Assembly: GCA_965644315.1 (NCBI GenBank)
Contig: CBFFRQ010000069.1
Location: 310,001 to 374,000, forward strand
Source of the DNA: Caecitellus pseudoparvulus
Taxonomy: Eukaryota; Bigyra: Bicosoecida
DNA length: 64,000 nucleotides
Direction of reading: 5' to 3'
Shown: piece after piece, positions 52,486 to 61,600 of the stretch
Layout: the number at the start of each line of letters is the position of its first letter
How positions within the stretch are numbered: the stretch's first letter is position 1
Made by a program: the position numbers and the translations under genes
The notes under the pieces: generated by a model
The model's input: the letters and a program-made list of their open reading frames with translations, nothing else
Told to the model about the DNA's origin: nothing
The model's database searches: none

Positions 52486-54369
52486 TCACAGGGTGATGGT
52501 GATGTTCGTGTTCACCGCCAGCACGTGCTCGTTTATCACGATGGCTGGGTTCTGGAAAGCCATGCCCCCCAGAGACGGCAGTGGGAAGCCCAGCCCACCC
52601 AGCCCGTTCAACAGGCTCTTCGCTGTGGGCAGCACCAGGTCCACCAGTGTCTGGATGAAGCCAACACTCAGCTCGCCAATGGAGCTGCGCAGCACCTTCA
52701 AGTTCAAGTCCAACGCCGTCACGTGGAACTTCAACACGGGCGCCACCTGCCCAGTCGCGTTGGAGTGCTGCATGGACAGGCTGACACTGAGGCCCGCCAC
52801 CATGTCAGCGCCCAGCGTGAAGACAGGCAAGCTGCCGCCATACGAGGACACACCACGCAGGGAGCCACTGGCGCCGGCCAGCACACCAAAGTCAAGCGCC
52901 ACAGGCAGGTGTGCCTGCAGGCCGCTGGCCTTGCTGGCCGTGATGCTGGGCGTCGTGGACTTGTCGAAGGTGACGTTCAGGCTCATGGCGCGGTTGGGGT
53001 ACTTGGCGGGCAGCTGGGGCAGGCCCAAGTCTGCCCACTTGCTCGTGTTCAGGGGCAGGGGGAACAGGCGCGGCTTGTTGGCGGGCGTGTAGAAGCTGTC
53101 CAATGCACCGTTGGTGTAGGCAGTCCACAGGGCACAGGACAGTGTGGCGGGGGACAGCTGCGCCTGCAGCATGTAGTGCTCGGGTGCCACGATGGGGGGC
53201 ATGGGCAGGGTGGCGATGGGGCACTTGGCATGGCGCAGGGCGTCAGTGGCGGCGAGGTCGAAGGCCAGGACGGCGGTGGCAGCGGAGCCGGCACCCTGCA
53301 CGCCCAGGACATCGGTGGCCAGGGAATAGTCGGTACCAGACAGACCATTACCAAGGTGCATGTGCGAGGGCAGCTTTGCGAAGACCTTCGCTGTGGCGGC
53401 GTTCACAGCGGTTTGCACTTTGCCTTGGACAGCCTTCTCGATGGACTTGCGCAGGGTGCCCTTGAGCAGGCCAGTGACGATGTTGAGCAGCCACGACAGG
53501 GAGCCGTGGAACTTGATCTTGAACTTGTCAAATGACACGTTCACCCCTGAGCACGAGGCGTGTGGCTTGCCGCCCGACGCGCTGATGGTGACGGTGACGC
53601 CAGCGGTGGTTGTGCCGGGGGTGATGTCGATGGAACCATGAAGCTTCGTGTGAGGCCAGTGACTGCGTCTGACATGGTAGTCCATCGAAATCTCTGCGGA
53701 GGAGGCGTTGGCATGAGCTTGACTGCCGTTGACTGCAGCCTGGGCGCCTCCCCTCCTGGACACCAGAGCCGGTGGCGAAGTACGAAGCAGCGCACGTACT
53801 GGCATTGTGCAAGCCTGCGATGGACCCCCCCACAGTGCCAGGGGCAGTCATGACGAGGTTCGCATTGTCGATGTGCAGCCCGCTAGCCTGTGGACATGGG
53901 CACCAGTGGACCGCGTGAGGTGAGCAGGGGGGACGGGCACTGTTGCTGGCTGGGTGGTGTCAGGTCAAGTGCAGTGCGGCAGTTCACTTGCACGCACCCT
54001 GATGTTTGAAAGCGTGAGGTCGACGTGTCCAATGGGTGTCTTGACATGCTCTTTGATGTCAGGGATGGTCTGCGCGCCGAGTGGGCCGTGTCAGTGCGAG
54101 AGTGCGCCCGGAAGCAAGGATCAATGCGGGCGGGAGCGGGGTGCCCCGGCGCACGCCCCAGCGCGGTGCCGGAGTGTGCCGGCACGTTGGCGACGTACGG
54201 CAAACTGGGCCAGCGCTGCGTTCAGCTCTGGTAGCACTGCATTCTTGAAGGAGTCAAGGCCTGCCTTGGACACGCCGGTGGCGAAGCCGTAGTTGGCAGC
54301 AGCGACGGGCTGAAGCAGGAGAGCAGCAGCAGCTGCGGTGGCCACGAAGGCCAAGGAGACAACTCGCAT
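52486..54369 (-). CDS. Secreted LBP/BPI-fold protein, copy 3
   Basis: Exons 54199-54369, 53998-54069, 53800-53887 and 52486-53693 give 512 residues. Signal peptide and exons 1-3 are almost identical to copy 2, introns included, showing a recent tandem duplication. Exon 4 differs in patch 1 (HVRRSHWPHTKLHGS versus HARKSHWPHIKMHGS in copy 2; 53634-53676) and patch 2 (GNGLSGTDYS versus GGGASRTDFS; 53325-53347), while the ~290 bp between the patches carries only a few changes. Upstream of the ATG the sequence departs from copy 2, so the duplicated unit lacks its own identical promoter. Function as for copy 2; ligand unknown. Confidence 0.9.
52568..53324. repeat. Homogenised 3' coding tract, BPI copy 3
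   Basis: Member of the four-copy near-identical tract, offset 2,093 bp from copy 2. Two silent-looking substitutions were noted (near 52988 and 53053). Confidence 0.88.
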
Positions 54370-54512
54370 GTCTGACAGCAAGGTACACAAAGCAGTGGTA
54401 TGGTTTAAATGCAGTATGCAATCGCAAGGAAGTGAGGCACATGCAGAATTAATGATTTGTAAAATCGAGTGCATTGGTCTGGCAAGCCACGTGTGTACAA
54501 TGGCTTTCACCA

Positions 54513-56272
54513 CTACAGGGTGATGGTGATGTTCGTGTTCACCGCCAGCACGTGCTCATCAATCACGATGGCCGGGTTCTGGAATGCCATGCCCCCCAGA
54601 GACGGCAGTGGGAAGCCCAGCCCACCCAGCCCGTTCAACAGGCTCTTCGCAGTGGGCAGCACCAGGTCCACCAGTGTCTGGATGAAGCCAACACTCAGCT
54701 CGCCAATGGAGCTGCGCAGCACCTTCAAGTTCAAGTCCAACGCCGTCACGTGGAACTTCAACACGGGCGCCACCTGCCCAGTCGCGTTGGAGTGCTGCAT
54801 GGACAGGCTGACACTGAGGCCCGCCACCATGTCAGCGCCCAGCGTGAAGACAGGCAAGCTGCCGCCATACGAGGACACACCACGCAGGGAGCCACTGGCG
54901 CCGGCCAGCACACCAAAGTCAAGCGCCACAGGCAGGTGTGCCTGCAGGCCGCTGGCCTTGCTGGCCGTGATGCTGGGCGTCGTGGACTTGTCGAAGGTGA
55001 CGTTCAGGCTCATGGCACGGTTGGGGTACTTGGCGGGCAGCTGGGGCAGGCCCAAGTCTGCCCACTTGCTCGTGTTCAGAGGCAGGGGGAACAGGCGCGG
55101 CTTGTTGGCGGGCGTGTAGAAGCTGTCCAATGCACCGTTGGTGTAGGCAGTCCACAGGGCACAGGACAGTGTGGCGGGGGACAGCTGCGCCTGCAGCATG
55201 TAGTGCTCGGGTGCCACGATGGGGGGCATGGGCAGGGTGGCGATGGGGCACTTGGCATGGCGCAGGGCGTCAGTGGCGGCGAGGTCGAAGGCCAGGACGG
55301 CGGTGGCAGCGGAGCCGGCACCCTGCACACCCAGGACATCGGTGGCCAGGGAGAAGTCGGTGCGCAGACAGCCCCACCGCCAAGGTGCATGTGCGAGGGC
55401 AGCTTTGCGAAGACCTTCGCTGTGGCGGCGTTCACAGCGGTTTGCACTTTGCCTCGGACAGCCTTCTCGATGGACTTGCGCAGGGTGCCCTTGAGCAGGC
55501 CAGTGACGATGTTGAGCAGCCACGACAGGGAGCCGTGGAACTTGATCTTGAACTTGTCAAATGACACGTTCACCCCTGAGCACGAGGCGTGTGGCTTGCC
55601 ACCCGACGCGCTGATGGCGACGGTGACGCCAGCGGTGGTTGTGCCGGGGGTGATGTCGATGGAACCGTGCAGTGAGGTGTGGGGCCAGTGGCGACGTCGG
55701 ACATGGTAGTCCAAGCTTACAGCTGCGAGCGGTGAAGCTTGACTGCCTGAGAAAGATCCGCGGTCCAAGGAGTGGGGACATTTACTCACTGGTATGCTCC
55801 AGTCCGTGGATCCCACCACCGACTGTGCTGGGCGCCGTCATGACGAGGTCCGCTCCACTGATGACGAGGCCAGTTGCCTGCGGAGAAGGGAACAGAGTGC
55901 AGATTCCTTCATGCGCAGGCCAGGAGGGAGCCACAATGCAGGCATCAGCAGCTCAGCACACCTTGATGTTGGTAAGACTGATATCGACATGCCCGATTGG
56001 CGTCCCGACATCGTTAATAGTCATGTCCGGAATACTCTGCGAGGTGTGCAAGCGTGAAACGTAGGCATAACGACGGCGCATGTTCGCGAAGTGAGCTGGG
56101 CGCTTACAGTGAACTGGGCGAGGATCGCGTTCAGCTCAGGCAGCACAGCGTTCTTAAACTCCACAAGCCCCCCCTCCGATACACCCGTCGCGAAGCCGTA
56201 CGCCGCCCTCCCCGATTGCAAGCAGCATGCAGCTGCAGCTGCAGCCAGCAGCACTGCACTTGCCCCTCGCAT
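54513..56272 (-). pseudogene. LBP/BPI-fold gene copy 4, frameshifted in exon 4
   Basis: Exon structure is intact: 56108-56272 (same signal peptide as copy 1), 55962-56036 (SIPDMTINDVGTPIGHVDIS), 55790-55877 (ATGLVISGADLVMTAPSTV) and 54513-55722. Exon 4 is 1,210 nt instead of 1,208 in copies 2 and 3. The extra two bases lie in patch 2 (55352-55376): after MHLGGG the upstream frame reads AVCAPTSPWP, whereas the family sequence RTDFSLATDVLG continues in another frame. No GT-AG pair rescues it. Everything downstream is otherwise intact and identical to the other copies. It is either a very young pseudogene, an allele with a truncated product, or an assembly error. Exons 1-3 and introns differ strongly from copies 2 and 3. 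Confidence 0.78.
54595..55351. repeat. Homogenised 3' coding tract, BPI copy 4
   Basis: Member of the four-copy near-identical tract, offset 4,120 bp from copy 2. It ends at the frameshifted patch of copy 4. Confidence 0.88.
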
Positions 56273-56421
56273 GGTGAGCGCGGTGCAAAGTGCGCGGGCA
56301 CGTGTGGTTCAAAAACCACGCCACGAATGGACTGCCGGTTCAAGCAGCTGTTCAATGTTGAGGAAGCGAGTGTGTGAGACGGTGCGTGTTTGAGCACGGC
56401 AACGAAGTGCGCCAGAGCAGC
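56273..56421. promoter_or_regulatory. Compact bidirectional promoter, BPI copy 4 / gene X-b
   Basis: 149 bp between start codons at 56272 (minus) and 56422 (plus), the duplicate of 49070-49218 with a few substitutions. It shows that the promoter travelled with both genes. Confidence 0.45.
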
Positions 56422-57514
56422 ATGTCGCAGCGTGGCCTGGCTGGAGCGTCATCGTGGGAGAGCCGGGAGGCACGGTGGATGCAGCGGCGTCGGGCGCAGT
56501 TGGGCCTGGGTGAGTGCAGCATTGGTGAGTGGTGGTGTAGTGGCATGCATGGCTCATGGGCCTCTCCTTGCTGCGCGGTTCAGGGGGTGGAGATCAGGCC
56601 AGGCAAAGCAGGTGAGTGCGGTTGGGCGTTGTTTTCCGCACCACGCCGTGATTGGCGTGTGGCCCGGCCAGGCGCAGCATTGCCTTGGGGCTGGAGCACA
56701 AGCTTCCACCGTGTCTGTGTGCAGGTCTGGGATGACTGGCACGGGTGTGTCTCGCGGGTCTCCGATGAAGACGTCCCGTGCTGTGAGTGGTTTGGTGCCC
56801 GGTGCCGTTGGAGGTGAGCCAGCGATGGCCAGCTCACCTGGTGGGAGCACGGTGATGTCTGCGTCTGAGCTGCGCGGCATGCGGCATCGTGCGGGGGGGA
56901 GGAGCAGTGGCCGGGGCAAGTACCGCATGGAGCTGGAGGGTGGTGGTGTGGGTGGCAGTGGTGCGCGGGGCCCCAGTCAGGTACATGTGCGGAGTGCCAC
57001 GGCACCAAGTGCGGGCAGGTGGGAGCAGGGCGGTGAGCGGGGCTTCTTCGACTACTTCTTCAACCCCCGCCCAGGCGGCGGGACGCCCATGCGTGACGGG
57101 CGTGGGAACGTCGTGGCAGACTTGCGTGGGGCACTGTCTGTGCAAGGCGGTGTGGAGCGTGAGGATGAGCAGCCGCAAGGAGTGAGCGTTCACGAGCTGG
57201 AAGGCGCTGCCGCTGCCAGTGTTGCAGGCGGTGGTGGTGGTGCTGAGGCTGGTGGGGGGCTGGGGGTTGGTGTGGGCGGGGCGGCCCGTGTGGCTGATGG
57301 GAGTGTGGGTGCCATGCCAGGTGGTGCAGGGCAGTCCATGGGTGACATGGTGCATGCCCGCACGATTGAGCGACTGCAGCGGGAGGCCGACGATGCAGAT
57401 CGGGGGCGGCGTGAGGCTGAGGAGGAGTTGCGGAGTGTGCGTGCTCAGTTGTCAACTGCGATCAGTTTGTTGGAGGAGTATCGCGCCGAGTACGGCCCTC
57501 TGCCGGCGAAGTAG
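56422..57514 (+). CDS. Gene X copy b: Gly-rich protein with C-terminal coiled coil, unrecognised
   Basis: Exons 56422-56509, 56584-56611 and 56725-57514 (301 residues) reproduce copy a exactly in structure at +7,203 bp. All splice sites and the reading frame are preserved. Substitutions are scattered; several are silent (for example in the coiled coil), and some change residues in the Gly-rich middle (R to H near 56885, G to V near 56982, G to D near 57163). Preservation of the frame suggests selection or a very recent duplication. It is convergent with the coiled-coil gene, 18 bp between stops. No family recognised. Confidence 0.72.
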
Positions 57515-57532
57515 GGCGGCGGGGACACTTTC

Positions 57533-58524
57533 CTACAAGTCAAGCCTCTCAACTGTTACAGTGTGCTGGCCACCTTTTGGACTGGTTGTCCTTCCCTGCT
57601 GGTTGTTGTCCCTTGCTTCTCTTTGCCGCTTTCGACGTGGCGGAGGGCTTGGTTGCTCTGGGCGGGAAGGGCTTTGGCAGGCCACGACTGACGCTAGCAA
57701 GCTGGTGGCTGGAGTTGTGCCTGATTTCGCTTCCTGCTGCTCCCATTTTGTGGTGTCCCTTATTGCGTGTGTGTTTGCCGCTTTTTGCTGAGCGCGGAGC
57801 TTGGCTCTTGCCTCCCGAAGGCGCTGCTTGAGTGCCAGCTTTTTCTCTTCATACTCTGTGATTTGGACATCCAGGGCCCTCCGCTGGGTCTGATGAGTTT
57901 GCACAGCTGCCAGTGCAAGCTTCAAGCGTGAGACGTGGCTAGCTGCTGATGCCTGAGTTTTTTTCAATCTGTTGTGCAGGCTCTCTGCGCTGCTAGCCAT
58001 GGTTTGAAGCTTCAAGCTCAGATTTTCCTTGGCACACTCGAGCTTTTGTGCCATGGCTTGCTTTTTCTGAGCAGAGCTCAATGCTTGCTCAATGCACTGC
58101 CACACCTCGACTGGGCCGCGCTGGTTGCGTTGGCCTGCCCGCGCTGGTGACGCCGATGGCTGCTCCTTGTACTGACTGGCTTTCGTGCCACGCCGCAGGC
58201 ACTTTTCTATCCAGGTCAACACAGCAAGAGTTTGGCTTCTGATTTTGCGGCTCCCATCTTTCTCTGCGTTGCAGGCGCCGTTGCCGGTTGGCATGGCACG
58301 CTGCGTTTCGTTGCAAGCGTAGACATACGGTCTGCTGCACGGGAGCGCCACAGCAGAAGCTGCTTCATGTGCAAGTTGGTACTTTGGTGCAATCGGTGGC
58401 TTTCAGCCTGAATGCTGTGTGTCTCTTGGATGACCTGCTCCACCCGGCGCGTTGTCTCCGTGATGCGCCTGTCAAGCTGCTCCACCTGCTGCTGCGCAAG
58501 CACCACCGCTTCAAGCAAACTCAT
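57533..58524 (-). CDS. Coiled-coil protein, unrecognised
   Basis: Exons 58329-58524 and 57533-58263 (65-nt intron, GTATGT donor) give 308 residues. The first exon is one long heptad helix (MSLLEAVVLAQQQVEQLDRR, ITETTRRVEQVIQETHSIQA). A second coiled coil covers the middle (ESLHNRLKKTQASAASHVSR; ITEYEEKKLALKQRLREARA). The C-terminus is basic, Pro/Ser-rich and disordered. No signal peptide or membrane segment. Size and layout resemble centrosomal, kinetochore or flagellar structural proteins, but no family-specific motif is visible, so function is unassigned. The start lies 106 bp downstream of the pseudokinase stop on the same strand. Confidence 0.7.
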
Positions 58525-58630
58525 GGCAAACAACGCAAGAAAGCAAGACCTTTGATCAAGGAAGGTGAGTTTCAACAGAGATCACTGGCACTGGTTTTCG
58601 CGATCGAATGTGTCAGGTCGAATGCATTGC

Positions 58631-61600
58631 CTACCCTGGCTGGAGGAGGGAGCCTCGCCGACCAGTCGTAGCTTGCCGAAGCAGCCTAGAAAATGATGCC
58701 ATGCCTTCAGCTGGTGTTGTTGATGGCTGGTGAGGAAGAGGTGTCGTGTGGGTGCTCATGGGGCGCGTGCAAGTGCCGGGAAACCTGCCGTCTACGGCAG
58801 AGTGCATGTTCCGCCCCTCCCACCAGCCCGAGCTGTCTTTGTCCCAAACCCACACGACATCGCCGACATCCAGGTCAACTTCATCGTCTCTGGAAGCACT
58901 GAAGTGTGTCACTGCACGCACGTATTCCCCGAGTGCCTTGCTTTGCACTCCGTGCTGAGCCGGGGTGTCATCAGAGCTGCCGGAGCGTGTGAGAGCCAGG
59001 TTCCACGCAGACTCTCCGAGGGCTAAGAGAGCAGACCGCATGCTGTCTGTCGTTTGTAACGAATACGAGTAGCTCGGTGCTGCGCCTGGGGTTCGAGCTG
59101 CGATATCGTTCAAAACCCCCCTTGCCTCAGTGGACAAGGAGGCAGGCTCGAGTGCTCCATGCTCCACGCTGAAGCTGCGGGGGCTGTCCCCACTTGTGGC
59201 TGTCGACGTTGTGGGGTGAGCTGACATTTGCTCAAAGGGATCGGAGCTGCACTGTGTCTTTCCATTGACCAGCCTCTGCCACTGGCCCGCAGGTGGCACC
59301 CATGACCAGCATTCTCCAAGGGCTCCGGTGAGCCCTGGAGCTGCGATGTGGAATCCAGGGTGCGACAGCACCGCTGATGGAACCCACCCAACCTTGTCGA
59401 CCGCATGTGTGCGATCAAGTACCAAAGTCCATGTTAAGTGAAGAGGTCGCTGTGTCCAGTCACCCTTGGTGACCGGCTTTCCGCAAGGGGCGTCAAAAGC
59501 AACAAGAATTCTATCACGCACATGCAGGGGAAGGTCGGAAAGCTTGCTCCAACGTGCAGGCAGTCCGGTTTGGCTCTGGTCAAGCGAAGGCAGCAAGCCC
59601 ACAAGCTCTGACATGGGGATGGTCGCCGGCTGATGGAGGCGCACCATGCTCCACCCTACGCCATCCTGGCGAAGGACTGAAACGATGTCCCCTGGGACAA
59701 CGTGCAGCTCTGTTGGCGATCGCGCAAAGTACGGCCGTTGCACACTGACACTCTCACAACCAGGGGCACTCCAAATGGTTGTGCTTGCAGCTGAAGCAGG
59801 GGTAAACAAGCCCGCCTCACCCAGAGGCACGCCGTCGGAGGATGTGGGGGACGCCACGGTAGTGTCCCTCGCTCCAGGGTATGCCAGGCGCTCGGGAGAC
59901 TGAAGGCGGCTTGGAGGCGAGATGCTTAGGTCTGGGTTGCCCGCTTCCAGAATGGGAGTCGGCTGAGCAGACGAGAGCGAGGACAATGTGCTGCAAGCGG
60001 CGCTGTGAGTCACGAGGTGCCCCTCTGTCAACAAGCGGCCATCCAAGGCGTTTGTGGCAAGGTTGTGGGCGCTGGACCCGAAGGCGAGTTGGACTGCGCC
60101 ATCGACAGGGTTTGAAGTGGACACTGTCAGCGCAAAGAACTGCGGGGGTCTCTTGAAGGTGGGCACGCGTGGTTGGGGAGGAGCGTACGATGGCCCGCCG
60201 ATGACTTTGCTAGCTTGTCGTGCAGCTTGGATGATGGCTGTGGAACGAAGAACGTCTTTGACACCTCGTCTGTGTAGTGTTGACAGGTCGTACCAGGGGT
60301 CCAGCAATGCGCGAGAGGAAGGGGAGAGCAAGTTCTTCGTGCTGTGTGGCTTGCCGACCGCCACGGTACGCCGACGAACGCGTGTGGTTATGGAAGGCCA
60401 GGGTCTTCCTGAAACAAACGGTTTGGACTCGTCGCTCAGCAAAGATGATCTCTTGTTGGGCCCTGATGAGAGTTTGGAGTGAGAAAAAGTCACCATTGAG
60501 TGCTTTCTGCGAGAGTGACGTGGCGAACCAGCGACAGGTAGGGCTATATCGCTGCTTGAGTCACGAATGTTGGGGAAGAGGTGCCCCACCTGGAGGGCCT
60601 GCGAAGGAGGAGAGGGGGAGGGGGGGGCAGTGGGCAACTGTGGTGCGTTTGAGGGGTGTGTGGCGTGTACTCGGCGGTGCCCCTGAAAGCAGGCTGTGAA
60701 TCGGCGCCACCAAGAAGTGGGCTGAGACGCACCTCTTGGCTGGGTCCCCGTCCCTGAGCGCCGTGCTTTCAGTGGTGTCAGTTTTGCTGCTGAGGGTCGA
60801 GTAGCTTGCTGCAAGCCTGTCGCTAGCATGGGGCTCGTGGAAGCGGGCTCAGTGCCAGGTCGTGCATGAGACTGGAGGGTATCACGGCCGGGCGGTCCAA
60901 CAAATCCTCGAGAGCCGGTGGAATAGTCAGAATCATCACTGTCTTCTTCGGCCAACGTGGTGACATCGCTGCTTGGTGCACGGCCTCCCTTCGAAGGCGG
61001 CGCATCTGGCACTGCACGGGTTGCCAGGCGCTGCATGAATGCCCGCTGCTCTCGCGTCCTGCCTTGGTCATCCTTGGCACTGGCTCGCAAGATGGCTTGC
61101 TGTTCTTCAAATTCTTTGTTCCAAGCCTTGTTTCGGTCAAGCTGGGGGTCAAAGGCATCCCACCCGCCACGCTTAGCCGCCAAAGCGACACGGTAGGCAC
61201 CCTCCTCCGTTTCATATTCAGTTCCTTGTGCAGCCGAAACCATTGTGTGCATGGCTTCCTGCATGCCATCACCGTCAACCACTTCTTCATCTACAGAGTC
61301 CAAGAGGGCCGACAGGCCGGCCATGTCGAGGGAGATGCTCAAGCCAGTTCCCTGCAGGGCAGCCCAGTCCTCTTTTGACAAGGAACCCTCCGCAAGGTCC
61401 ACGTGCGACCCATGCGTCGTGCTTGTTGGCGGCGACTCCATGTGCACACTCGCAGTGGGCGACTTTTGCAGGCCATTCTTCGTGTCAAACGCAGAGGCGC
61501 CCGAGTGGGCGGAGACAGGAGCCCGGGGTGGGCTGTCCCCTTGCCCGCCAAGAATTGTCACGGCCCGCAAGAAGGCACGCGCCTTGGATGTCCCTGCAGA

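Larger units (their letters stand above)
56111..57533. repeat. Segmental duplication, right copy (pair of 48908-50330)
   Basis: Right member of the 1.42-kb duplicated block: first exon of BPI copy 4, divergent promoter, complete gene X-b. It is in the same orientation as the left copy. Confidence 0.92.

Noticed and set aside
54474-55709. Long plus-strand open frames across all four BPI genes
   Set aside because: They are antisense to conserved BPI exons, repeat with them, and are Gln/His/Gly-rich, typical of antisense reading of GC-rich coding DNA.
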